Part shown: positions 34,870-46,700 of the stretch, one piece after another
Layout: every line of letters begins with the position of its first letter
Position numbering within the stretch: the first letter of the stretch is position 1
NCBI GenBank assembly: GCA_022496805.1
Contig: CM040086.1
Span: forward strand, 6,140,501-6,204,500
Direction: 5' to 3'
DNA length: 64,000 nt
DNA from: Pohlia nutans
Lineage: Eukaryota > Streptophyta > Bryopsida > Bryales > Mniaceae
The notes under the pieces: model-generated
What the model saw: only the letters and a program-made list of their open reading frames with translations
The model's database searches: none
What the model was told of the DNA's origin: nothing
Translations under genes and position numbers: made by a program

Positions 34870-35312
34870 TCATGCATATGTGAGCCGATTAGAACGGTAG
34901 TGATTGGTGGAATTTTATGCCCCATTTCATGTTGCAATGATTCACCAAAAATTTCTAAGATATTAGTTCAAAAGTGCTCTTGAAAAATCAACCAATAAAA
35001 TCAAGCAACCAAAAAATCTCCCAAAATCACTACATTTCGAGTATTACATTTCACCCTTTCACAACAAATTTCATCCACAAACGCCAATTTCTTATATGTA
35101 ATTGAATTACAAAAGAATTTTGAATCTTAAGCTTAAGATTTTATACTAGACATTAGTGATAGCAATTGTAGATTTAATCGTATGGATAGAATATAAAAAT
35201 CATAATGTACAATTTTATCATACATCAAGTTTTGAACATCCCTCTTAGTTGCATTTAACAATACATCTTTGAAATTCTCCAAATCTGGAGAGGGGTGCAG
35301 GCATTTAGGAGT
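34870..35312 (-). repeat. Dispersed repeat R5, minus-strand copy
   Basis: From GCTTCATGCATATGTGAGCC to CATTTAGGAGTTAAC, in reverse order compared with 33176-33700. The outer end reads GGAGTTAA, an eroded form of GGGGTTAA. Confidence 0.6.
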
Positions 35313-36732
35313 TAACAATGATTTCTTCAAAATACGTATAATCAAATAATGGAAATCATACCATCTCATAGTACATATTATTCGAATTTTTTAATATATC
35401 TTTTGAATTTTTTTTGTTGATTTGGGATTTTAAAGTGAATTTCTTGGAAAAAAAAATTTGCAAAATTTATCAATAACTATTAATAAAAAAAAATGATAAA
35501 TTCAACCGTACAGATGTGATACACACATTGAGATTTTCATCTTTCTTTACATATCAACTTCATTTTTGTGATTCAACAATCATTTTAAAACACATCTTTG
35601 AAATCGATGGTGGGTCTCAACATTAAGCCTAGGGTATTTGCTCGGGGTATTGTAGCTTTGTGCAATAGACTTCAATAGTTGTGATTGATACTATTAGAAA
35701 TAGAATGGATAAAATTAGAAAGTAACTATACAATTGTATTCTCAACTGAACTGAAGAAATTATGTCCAAATTAGAGAATCATGCAATGGTGGAATTGCAA
35801 GATTACCGTAGTTTACTAGCAGGTTAGGCACCTTTTTGCCTAATATTTAGTTAATTCTGAAAATGGATTTAGGAAAACCCAAATATTCTTCAAAACCCGT
35901 TTCTTTCCCATACAAAAAATATATTATTCTGAAAAACAATTTCCCAAAATTTTAGGCATCTATTTTGAGAATTATTTTGTGCCGAACCCTGCTAATAAAC
36001 TATGGTATAGTGTCTTTGAACTATATAATGCACACTCAAGAATGAGATTTTGTGGTTTCAAAGTTAAATATAATTTGGGTTAAATTTTCTAAAGTGAAAG
36101 TGAAGAAGTTCACCAATGAACTATGTCAACACCTCTCCGTTGAAATCTTTCTTATTACAAACAGACTAACACATAATGGAATTTTATAAGTGAGAGTGAC
36201 ATATCCAAGTACAGTTTAGAACAAAATTTTATACGTTTAAAAATGAAAGGAGTTGGTACATTGATCAAGATTGGAATACCTACACTAATTGAACATGAAC
36301 AAGAGAACACAATCCAAAAAAGCAAAACAAGATAACAAACTTCCGAACACAAGAAAATACCACATTGTACATGTGTTTTATTTGTAATAATTTACTGTAT
36401 TTTCAAATATTTGCACTATTTTCACATTTTGTTTATAGGTATTTTGATAGTTGCAGAACTCCAAATTGAGATTTTTCTTTTTCTAAATCTCCAACTCTAA
36501 ACCTCACAATTCAAAATCCAATTCTTCACGGATTTTCTGTGATTTGCATTTTCGACACCCCATTGACCATCATGTGGTCAGCTGGGCACAATAGGGTTAG
36601 TGAAGACACTACTGTAACGCAGTGGCTCTTGCCTAGAGTGAAGGGGCCTTGGCAAGCGGGCAAGCCCTCAAAAGTGTCCAAGGCTGGAAACCTGGCTACC
36701 CATCATTAATCATCCCCAGCATGATGCTCGTC

Positions 36733-37031
36733 AATTATCTCAAAACTGGCTAAAATTAGCTGGATTTCTACCAAAAACATGGGGCTGCTAAACATACAAA
36801 GAAAAGAAATGATTTTTTTTTTGAAATGTAGCGAGAATGCTCATGATGTTATAAATATGTAGCAAGGGTATTGCCGGATATCATCATGGTATCACCTTAG
36901 TATATCAAGGGTATTGCCGGATATTATAGAGGTATCGTGAGTAGTACATTCACAAGGTAGCAAAAGTATCTACCATTTATGTCGGAGGTAGCATCCTGTG
37001 CTAAATGTCATAAAGTGGTTCTGAGATCACT
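36733..37031 (-). repeat. Inverted copy of the 10494-10808 repeat
   Basis: Matches the inverse of the sequence upstream of the wax synthase gene, including TAAACATACAAAGAAAAGAA and GTATTGCCGGATAT. It lacks the palindrome present in the other copy. Confidence 0.75.
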
Positions 37032-37202
37032 GATGCTCGTTGTCTTAAGCATGTTTGGGGCCCACTACCTTGGAATCCAGTTACTGTTTATAAATGGTGT
37101 GATTAGCATCAGTTCCCGCACTCACACTAATACCCAGTATGTGGTCAATTTGGTTACATGACATGAGTTCGTGTTTACATACATGGTTTGATGAAGACGT
37201 TT

Positions 37203-37541
37203 CACTACACTAAACAGGTAGATTAGTGTTAGATAATTATAAGATTTGAAAATATTATAGATTTTTACTCTTTGACAAAAAAAATTACCAAAGACATTGA
37301 TTCCAATACTATTGAAAGATTCCCATCTTGACCAATATAGAGGGTAAAGAAATTGGTCAACAGTAAAAACTTACAACATGTTTATGTAAATTAGTGTACC
37401 TAACACTAATCCACCTATTTAGAGTCGTAGAAAAGGTGGCGCACCCTTGGGCCATGCCCAGGCAAATTCACTGTGCATGGGTGGAATTGGGCACTACTTG
37501 CCTCAACATCTCCCTCGGCAGTGACATCTTTTCTACTAGTG
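37203..37541. mobile_element. CACTA-type mini-MITE split by a nested MITE
   Basis: CACT at 37203-37206 is the first part of the left end. The rest (GTAGAAAAGGTGGC) resumes at 37428 after the inserted element. The right end TTTTCTACTAGTG closes at 37541. TTT flanks the whole unit (37200-37202 and 37542-37544), which confirms that the two pieces belong together. Confidence 0.8.
37207..37425. mobile_element. 219-bp MITE (ACT family, copy 2), nested
   Basis: The left end ACACTAAACAGGTAGATTAG pairs with the inverse of the right end (ACTCTAAATAGGTGGATTAG). The interior is nearly identical to 29820-30036. It is inserted after ACT inside the CACTA-type end. Confidence 0.8.
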
Positions 37542-37821
37542 TTTCGAGTTTTATGCATACATGATTGTAATTTTTGTTTATTTATTTTTGTTTATTCATT
37601 GGTAGAGCAACATGCACATTGGAATCTACAATCTACCTTCCATGACATTTTAATACATCATTATTCTTATTTTTATTATTTTTATATTGCCTTTGAAGGC
37701 ACGCGATTTTTTTTTGCATCTTGCGGCAAGCAGAGGAGTTGCTATTGGCAACCCGTCATAGGGGAATTTTTATCAAGAGGAGTGGCGATTTAATAGTCAG
37801 AATTGAACCGCCAACCCCTTG

Positions 37822-37928
37822 CACTAGTAGAAAGGGTGCATGTGCCAAGGTATATGCCCAATCAAATGGGCAACACTTGCCGAGAATTGGGCAACATTAC
37901 CTTGGCACAAACACATTTTCTACTAGTG
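37822..37928. mobile_element. CACTA-type mini-MITE (107 bp) with TTG duplication
   Basis: It starts CACTAGTAGAAAGGGTGCAT and ends ...TTTTCTACTAGTG. TTG flanks it at 37819-37821 and 37929-37931. Confidence 0.8.
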
Positions 37929-37982
37929 TTGAATACATGTACAATACCTTTGGATACTCCTCTTCATGATCTGGTAGTTTAA

Positions 37983-40072
37983 CCCCTAAACGCTCAAATG
38001 ACCATTTTCTAGTCGTTGCCCTAATCTAACGGGTTGCCCGGAAAAAAATTAAATTAAATTTCAAAAATAATAATTAAATACCACATCAAGCCTAGTTTCC
38101 AATGCAATCTGAATTATGTCAATCTGAGTTAAACTCCACCCGGGAGAAATTTTCAAAGCGGACCACCTCAACATTGTCTTAGTGTTATAAAATTTGCTAT
38201 TTGGCGAAAGTAATGATGTTCCCTCCATGATTTCTTTTGCTTTTTTTTGAAGTTTACAATAGATAAACCAAATTTAACCAATCATGCTAAATTTAAACTC
38301 TAAAAGTAAAAACTATAATGTATACAAATTTTTCTAAGGTTAATGATTTTAAATTCAATTAAAAGAATCTAAAGTTATTTTTGGAAGTTTGACTATACGG
38401 ATAATTTGTAGAAATGATGCCCTATATTTTTTTTATTGAACCAAACTTCATCAAACATATGGAAGGCATATATTATAACACATCTATGTTTTATCCAATA
38501 CTCTTTGGGCTTTTAGGGGTTACAGTCCGATAATGACATATTATTGTTTCACAAGCAATACACATGTAACTAATCTATGCCTGCCAATTTGAAGTTAGGA
38601 CTTCCCAAACTCCTCGTAATAGAGAGGACAATTGTTACCAAGTAGGGAAAAGATAGTTGAAATCATCCATGTATATGTTATCGTCAATCAAATTATCTAT
38701 TATAAAAGCACTTTCATTCAAATACTAGCGATTTTGGAACTATTTGGAGAGGATTTTGATGATTTCATTGACCTTGTTGCCCATTTTTTTCTAATGTTAA
38801 AGTATCCACTTCCAGAACTAGGTACAATCCTAGTGAAAATTTGCCAAATGTTTTTTAGTTAGTTGTTAGGTTGTTTAGTCAACATATAGTAGTAAACTTT
38901 TCTTTTTACAATAAAATAAAATTCAATGTATTGTACAATGCTTTAACAATAACATCATTGCCTATTACTTACACCAATGAAATTGGTGTTTATTCAAAAA
39001 ACAAACCATGTCATTGTTTTTTGTGATTTTTTCATGAAAATTTCTAAACTTCTAGAATATCAAGTCTACATTTTGGTTCACTGTTGAATTCTATATATTT
39101 AGCACTTTATTGCATTTTAAAACTTTGTGGGGTCAAAATCTTGTTTTTATTTTAGAACATGAAAACCTATCAAAGATTCAAAAAAAAATTAAAAAATTGG
39201 GGGGGGGGATTAATTATGCACACTATGGTTCCTATTATTAAATTCACTATCCACCAAAAATTTAGATTTTTGGTAGTTATTTTGTGGCTGTAATTTTATT
39301 TTTTAATCTCATTTAAACGTCAAAAACCACTAGAAAATATACGTATGCTAAATGACACATTTAGTGTTTGGGACACTATTTCTCAACCCTAACACCAATT
39401 AATTTTAGGGAGACATAATGTCCTTGTAAGAAATAAAATGAATTTAGTATTCTAGTGACATGCAACTTTATAATAAATGTAGCATGCTACCTCATGTCAC
39501 TCTTCTTACTTAGAAAGGACATGGCACTTGTAATGAAATTGAGAATGACAAGTGACAGATTCCTATGTCGTGTTGGGACACTATTTCTCTTCACCCTTGA
39601 ACAAATTTGGTTCAATAGAAAAAATGTAGTGCATCATCTTTACAAATTATCCATACGGTCAAACTTCCAAAAATAAATTAAGATATATATTTTAATGAAT
39701 TTAAAAGCACTAATCTTCAAAATTTTGTATAAATTATAATTTTTAGTTTTAGAGTTTAAGATTTTGCATGATTGCTTTATTTTGGTTTATCTATTGTAAA
39801 CTTCAAGAAAGAAAAAGAAATGATGGAGGGAACATCATTACTTTCCACAAATAGCAATTTTTTGTAACACTAAGACAATGTTGAGGTGATTCACTTTGAA
39901 AATTTCTCCCGGGCGGAGTTTAGGTCAAATTGTCATAATTCAAATTGCGTTGGAAATAGACTTGATGCAATATTTTTTTTTTGTTTTTTTGTTTTTCAAT
40001 TATTATTATTTTTCCAAACAACCCGTTAGATTTGGGTAGCGATTAGAAAATGGATGCTTGGGCGTTTTGGGG
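37983..40072. mobile_element. 2.09-kb foldback element with TTAA duplication and arms of about 480 bp
   Basis: The left end CCCCTAAACGCTCAAATGAC and the inverted right end CCCCAAAACGCCCAAGCATC are flanked by TTAA (37979-37982 and 40073-40076). The left arm (about 37983-38455) matches the inverse of about 39595-40072 throughout, for example ATCTAACGGGTTG, CCCGGGAGAAATT and CAATAGATAAACCAAA. The centre (38456-39594) holds a GTTAGGAC repeat unit and AT-rich sequence. The longest frame there (38632-38862, 76 codons) is unrecognised. I see no transposase, so it is non-autonomous. A single diverged arm lies at 51084-51290. Confidence 0.85.
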
Positions 40073-40139
40073 TTAAGAGAGCCAGATAAAATTACAGAAT
40101 TGGAACTTCTGTTAGTTATTGAGAATTTGAGTAGATCTA

Positions 40140-40354
40140 TTGTAGACTAGCAGTTATTTGAGTTATTAGCAGTTTTGAGTAGATCTATTGTGGACTTTCT
40201 TTTTGTTCAAATTATTGTGTTTCTTGAACAACACATACAATGTTCTTCACTCATTCCAGTGATATTAAATTTGGTTCCATTTGAATTCTACTTTTCACAA
40301 TGTGATCAATCAAATTTTTCATCTGAAAACCATGAATCCTCGATCCTTTAGGGG
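40140..40354 (-). mobile_element. TTAA-type MITE (CCCTTTCATGACC family), inverted copy
   Basis: The right end ...CCTTTAGGGG is followed by TTAA (40355-40358). Read inverted, the interior tracks 51444-51675 (GATTCATGGTTTTCAGATG and GAACATTGTATGTGTTG). The left end is blurred by a local duplication of GAGTAGATCTATTGT. Confidence 0.55.
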
Positions 40355-41215
40355 TTAATTCAGACTACTCATACAAAAGCAAAAAGGAACATCATCAAAT
40401 CAATTCTAGCACCACAAAATAGATGGTCGGGTTCATAATAATAATTATAGTTATTATTTTATAGATGGTCTATATATAAAAGATTGGTCTATGAGACCAT
40501 TGTGAAGGGAGAGTTTGTTCAGGGTACTTTGTTTATCTATGATTTAAAGGTTTGTAGAGTTTACTTCTAAGAAGAGGTGCCAAGGATAGAATTTGCTATC
40601 CATGTCCTTGAGGCATAGATAGACAAACTACCCCAACAAACTCTACCTTCACAATGTAGTCTCCTAGACGAACATAACAATTATTTATTTATTTGCCTCG
40701 GGAACATGGGTAGCAAAATGAGAATTAGATATTAAATAGAATACCTAACTAAATAGTGTGTACGTTGGGTTGTGAGACTGCGATATCTACAAAAATATCT
40801 CATTCCCAATGTTGCTGATATGATAGCATACCCAATCAACCCAATTAATCATCGTTCAATGATAGGCTATGGAAACTGTCAACGTCATGTAGCAAATTAG
40901 AGCAGGATTCCAATTGTCTAAGAAACATGTTCAAAGACGGGATTCTCACACCAACTTTCATGTGACAATGGTCTTGGAATGATACATTACCACTGTTTAG
41001 GGTTTAGGGATTTGGAATGTTAGTTCCCAAGCTTAAATTCCGCTGAGTAGGGCTTCAATTACCAACACATTCTGTACGGGCATTCTGCACCAATGGATTG
41101 TAAGCGGTGCGAAAACTTCCTCTAAGCTAGACTTTTACTTTTATTTTTATTTTATTTTATCATTTATATTTATATATTCCCTGAGGTACGTTGTCTTCAA
41201 ACCACCAACTTAACC

Positions 41216-41680
41216 CCTAAATGCTTATAGCCCTCTCCAGATTTGGAGAATTGCAAAGATGCATTATAAAATGCAACTTACAAGGATATTTTGAACTTGA
41301 TGTATGAATAAAAGTTGTACACTATGAATTTTAGATTCAAATCGTATAATTATATCTATGATTGCAATCACCAATATTTTGTTTAAAATTTGAAGCCGAA
41401 AATTCAAAATTCTTTTGTAATTCGATTACATATAAGATATTGAAAAGAAATTTGTTGTGATGGGTTGAAATGTAATACTCTAAGTGTAGTGATATTTGGA
41501 GATTTTTTGGTTGCTTAATTTTATGAGTTGATTTTTTCAAGAGCACTTTTGATATGTTTTGAACTCATATCTTAGAAATTTTTGGTAGTAGAATGTGGCA
41601 TGAAATAAGCGGCATAATATTTTCACAAAATAATCCCCTTTCTAATCAAATCACGCATGCATGATGTTATAGAAATTTGT
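41216..41680 (+). repeat. Dispersed repeat R5, plus-strand copy with clear TTAA-CCCC start
   Basis: TTAA at 41212-41215 is followed by CCCCTAAATGCTTATAGCCC and TCTCCAGATTTGGAGAAT. The body continues to CTTTCTAATCAAATCACGC. Other copies end in GGGTTAA (50202) or GGAGTTAA, so R5 appears to belong to the same TTAA superfamily. Confidence 0.65.
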
Positions 41681-41937
41681 AGTGTTTTTTTTATTTGCAA
41701 AAGTGCTTGACATATGAGAAAATGAAATTCAATTCTCTGCATTAGGTAAGAAAAAAGGCTTAGGTAGTTCGAGTTAAGAAATTTGGCCTATTTTCAGCAA
41801 TGCTATTTTTGAAATGATTTTTTTCCTTGTAGGAAAATAAACTTCATAATGAATGCACATATTTCCATGGTTTTATTCCTTATATTCAAATTAATGCTAT
41901 TTTTCAAAAGTATGAAGTACTTCAGTCAATGTATAGG

Positions 41938-42075
41938 TTACCCCATATCCAAATTATTTGTTACTAATTTCCATTCATGAAAATACACTAAACCACCTAC
42001 TAATTCCTCCCAAAGTTTGATATGCCATTGGTTGGCTTGCTCCTTGGCAAAAGTGAATTGTGATGGATTTGGGTT
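41938..42075 (-). repeat. Repeat carrying a QWH...EE.VGG peptide (copy 1)
   Basis: The minus strand reads NQWHIKLWEELVGGLVYFHE, similar to the copies at 55540 and 58547. See the finding on this family. Confidence 0.4.
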
Positions 42076-42591
42076 TAATAAAGGGTAGCTCCAAAAACAA
42101 TTTACACCGTGGTTCGAAAACCGGTGGTGGTGGTTCATGTATGGTCTACCTCAACGAGATTACTTTTTTATTGTGAAGAATTTTGTGGAAAAAGGTGGTA
42201 CTTTGTGCACCAAGCTATAGTGCTGAAGCATGCTGCCATAGGACCATTGAACACCAAGCTAGTGCCCAAATGGTCTTGTGGTATCAGACTTTAATAATAT
42301 AGCTTGGTGCCCCATATACCCCTATTTTACTAGTGAAAGTTGAGCTCTTTTTGGTACCATGTTCCTCAAAATTGTATTGTAATTCAAAAATTCAATTACA
42401 TGTGTAAAGCCAATAACACTTGATTTTTGATTTTTTTATTAGTATTTCTTTTTTCTTTTTTCTTTTTTTTTATATAAAGAGACGTAAAAAATTTAGCTCT
42501 TCTTGGTATCCTTTTTTTCAAAACTGTTGTATTTTAACTGCAAACATCAATACAAATGTAAAAAGCCACAAAATATTAAAACACAAATGAT

Positions 42592-42680
42592 ACTCCCTAT
42601 GTCACATATAAAGACTATAAAAACTACTTTGCACTTGAGTGGTTTTCATAGTTTTCAATGGAATAAATGGGGTATTGTAG
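42592..42680. mobile_element. Degenerate Stowaway-like MITE
   Basis: TACTCCCTATGTCACATATA on the left. GACTATAAAAACTAC faces GTGGTTTTCATAGTTTT, and an eroded GGGGTA end follows. Confidence 0.35.
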
Positions 42681-44174
42681 CTATTTTAGTTTAGAATGCT
42701 TTTAGCTCTACTTAAATTTTTCACTAAATGACATTTTCTACAAGCTTGTTGCAAACCATTTTCATAGACTACCACGCCAAAGAGAGGAAGAACATGAATA
42801 AAATTAAAAATCTTATTTTTCACATAATCCATCGGTTTATTTTTCCATGATTTTTTTTTTATAAATCCAATATACTTCAATTTTGACGAGGTTTAACCCT
42901 TAAACGTAAAACCAAGCCCCACGGGCTTGGTATAAAGGAATAATTGGAGAAAAAAGTTTCATTTCTCAATCAAATCAAGCGAGACTTGTTGCGTTGGAAA
43001 GCTACTGAAAAAGCAATCTAGATTCCAAAATTTCGCCTCATTTGAGAGATTGTGGAATCGTTGGTAAGCAATCAAAGTTATCAAATTGAACAAGTTTTGA
43101 GGTTGGGGCAGCTGAAGCTCAACAGTGCGGGTTAAACAAAAATTGATTTGTGATTTCTCTTATTGACATGCAATTTCGCCTCTGTTTTAAGCTTCAACTA
43201 GTGAAATCTTTCATTCAATCATGATAAATCACCCCCAAAAAAATCCTTCAAAGAATAACCTCTTTGCATTATGAGGAGCTGGAAAAATAACTATAACTTC
43301 ATTGATTATTTCATGAAATTGTTTGTAATTTTAATAAACTTGAATACCTTCTGATTGGTTGAAAGAAGCAAGGAATGTTTTGCAAAAAGCATTCCCTTTC
43401 AAATGTATACATTAGGGGAAAAATGGGGTCCCAAAGGGGCCCTGTAAGCTTGACCGGGTTAGGTGAACCGGCTGCCCAGGCACCATTTTCTATGTAAATT
43501 CATTGGTGCAGTCGCTGCCCGCTGACAGCGTCGGAAGCCGCAGTGCTGGCAGTGTCGGCACTGCTGGCAGCGTCGATTGGCGCGACCCACGGAACTGCGC
43601 TGCTGGCAGCCACGGTGGCACCATTGGTGCCCTCGTCAAAAGTGCACGGGCTGGCCCAAATTTTGTTCCCACGTGACAGTCTCTAGGGCCCCTTTGTGAC
43701 CACAATTTTCTCCTAATGCCGTAACACCATACCAGGTATGCCACCTGGCAAACGAATATTATTATTTTTTGAAAAAATAAGGTTCGCCTCTCAAAAACTG
43801 AATTTCTCAATTTTCGTTTTTTAGCAAAAAATTCAGTAAAAATGACTTGAGATAGCTTAGAAATAACAAAATATTGCAAAAACTAATTTATTCTATTTTC
43901 GTTTTTCTGTCTTCAGAATTTTCTAATTTTTACGTTTTTTATTTTTAGAATTATTTTAGGACGAACCTGCTATGGTACTGCTGTATTGCCCACTTATACG
44001 TGATTCATTCCATTTATACAAGCATAAAATAATTTTCATACAAGGAAATTTTTCAAAAAGAATTAAATTTGAATGTTTTTTGTACATGTATAAACAGTGT
44101 TCAAAAACAATTTTTTACAAAAAAAAATTGGTAAAAAAAATAAATCATGTTCAATGTCCAGATAATTGCATATG
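42681..44174. other. Repeat-rich DNA with a GC-rich patch, no gene recognised
   Basis: TTAACCCTTAAACG at 42894 is the left end of a relative of the 53632 element; its right end is not found. 43440-43700 is GC-rich with repeated CTGCTGGCAG words and a long minus-strand open frame, but no known protein. Confidence 0.4.

Positions 44175-44212
<38 letters not shown>
44175..44212. repeat. Poly-A tract (38 bases)
   Basis: An uninterrupted A run; its length may be uncertain in the assembly. No target duplication was found that would make it a retroposon tail. Confidence 0.9.
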
Positions 44213-44214
<2 letters not shown>

Positions 44215-45840
44215 TCGTCAAATAATATAGTCTTGGTTTTAATCAGTGAAAGTTTAAACCCTTGTAACTTTTGCATACAATTGAGTTATCCATAATGTCA
44301 ACAGAGGGTACCTCCTTTGTTGCTTTGTGTTTTGAAGGTTTATGTAGAAATCCCTATCATCCACTGCCACAAGGAGCTAAGTGGTTTGCTTTGGTGGCTG
44401 GTGTGAGAGCACATGGGGCACATTAAGATTCCATTGCGAGAACTCAAGTGTTCTACAGGGGAGCTTCTCTTACTTTGGTGAGGTGCAAGGTTTGAATCTC
44501 TCTGACAACACATAGCATTGTAATTGATCATTGAATAAGAGCCAAAACTTGTTTAAATCGTTGTTTTCCAAGTAAGAATACTACTTCTACACTGTCTTTC
44601 TTCTTGTGGAATTTTTTTTGCTCAACTTTAAAGATAACTCTAATATCCAAAAGATTCACTCTTTAGGCATTGGATTTCTTTTTGATTTACTAACAAACAA
44701 ACGTTAAAATTGACCTTTTATTTATTTATTTATTTATTTTAATTATACGCATTGGAGGACGGGGATTATGGATTGACAAGAGTGAGAGCAGTTGACTTAG
44801 ATTCCTTAATTCAAGGGATCATCAAGGATATAAATTAGTGTAACAAAAAAACGAAAAAATTGTCTGCTCATGCACATCCACAACAAATCTAGATCATGAC
44901 TTTGTAAGCATTGTGGTTGGTCTCAGGAGCCACCCACATCCATATAATTATGCATGGAGAAGGCTCAGCTTACTATGGAGTAGTTACTTACTACAGTACT
45001 CACTACTCACTACTCACTACCACCAAATTTGGAATCTAAATTTTAGAATCTATTTATTCCTTTCAACTGGCCCTTACTTTTGATATCCACTTCAAATTAA
45101 ATCTGATTTGAATGACTTGACAATCACATCAAATGTGTTTTAGAATCCCAATGTCATGTTTACATATTCCAACTAACCCCTTTTTTTTCATTCTTCAGAG
45201 AATGCTGAACAATGGACATGAAAATAAAATGGTAGAATCACATATTTCTGCGTTCATCCATATTCTGGATAGAATTACTTTTTATCCACATTTAATGTTA
45301 TTTTCATCCAACTATGGAAATTTTCATCCATTTAAAAAAAATTAAATGAATATATTTGGGTGATTTAATATTGAAATTTTGGTCTTTTTCGAGTTAAATT
45401 ATTTTTTATTGGTGCAATTTGGCACTAAAAACCCCTGAAAAAAGAGTTGATTCTATCATCAATGTGTGCCTTCGCTGGAGGGCAAAGTCAACACATAAAA
45501 CTATTTCTAAAAATAAATGTTGAAACTAATATCTATGGTGAATAAGAGAATCTTGTAAAATATTCATGAACACAAAAGAAAAGTCATTTCTTTTTTTGAG
45601 TTAATGGGTCTCAAAATTTATTTCTTATGGTGAAAGAGAGGATCTTGGAAAACACGCATGAATATTTCATTTTTCCGGACCTTTATTTTTTGAAAAACAT
45701 GTATTTTTAACACGAAGTGTCTTATCTTGCCTTATTCGTAATATTGGAAGAAACATGGCTTCGAAGGCCATGAAGAGAATTACTTTTGACAATTTGGAGA
45801 TTTAAGATAGAGACCAGCTATACTATCTCCTCTTGTGTAG
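44213..45840. other. Intergenic AT-rich DNA, no gene recognised
   Basis: Contains a TTTA microsatellite near 44720 and short CACTACTCACTAC repeats near 45000. No coding or RNA feature is supported. Confidence 0.4.
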
Positions 45841-45849
45841 TAAGCGCCT

Positions 45850-45962
45850 GTAGAAAAGGTGGCATTGTCGAAGGAGTTGCCCAACATGTGGTGCTCAATT
45901 TCATGTATGCACAATGGATTTGCGTGGGCATCTCCATGGGGAGGGCCACCTTTTTCTACTAG
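45850..45962. mobile_element. CACTA-type mini-MITE, eroded left end
   Basis: GTAGAAAAGGTGGCATTGTC on the left and GGCCACCTTTTTCTACTAGT on the right. The interior resembles 30531-30650 (GTGGGCATCTCC). Confidence 0.6.
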
Positions 45963-46099
45963 TTTAAGGATCCTCCCGTAATTTGGGTCGGTGGCATGTA
46001 TGTTTTCAAAAAAAAACAAGCACCTAGTCGCATATTCTCTGGTCTTAGTTAGTAATTACCCAAAATTTACTTTTACACCTTGTTTGTATTGTTCAACCA

Positions 46100-46700
46100 T
46101 TTAACTCCTTGAAAACGAAAGTCTCTCCCAGGTGGGACAGAGACAATAAAAATAATGGCTGGAGCTGAGTCCACCAGCAGTGAGAATTCTCAGCAAAACG
46201 AGGAGGAAAAAGTATCGTAAAAAGGCGAGGACAGAAGGATCCAACTGATGAGCGTTATTCATGGGGGAAGAATCTGAGTGAGGATTCAAAAGGTACAGAA
46301 TGTGCAGTCACTTAACGACACTCACCAGGGCCGCCCATAAGGGCATTAATAAAATCTGCGTAATCAGGAAAAAAAATTGCTCGTACTTGCGACACTCATG
46401 ACCATTTACTACATACATGTAACATATATACATATACATATATAACATAAAAAGTGATGTAATACACGAGAGTTCCAGGTCTGCTGCAATGTTATGAGGA
46501 AACCATCTTGACTCGTCCAATAGCCACCTCACTTGACCTCTTTTTGCGGGGCCCCGAGTGCTTCTCCGGAATGAGTCACGGGGGGCTTCGCTTAGATTCA
46601 GTGCAGGATGTGCCCCTTGAACCAGTAGTTGCCCCCATTCTCGGGCTGCTTTTAACAACATTCGTCTGAATTGCCGATCGATGATCGATGGCCATTAATC
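46100..46700. other. GC-richer island of unknown nature
   Basis: 46155-46217 (plus) is a 20-codon frame starting MAGAESTSSENSQQNEEE, followed by stop. An overlapping frame reads KRRGQKDPTDERYSWGKN up to a possible donor at AAAAG|GTACAG. A 117-codon minus-strand frame spans 46308-46661. None is recognised with confidence. Confidence 0.25.
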
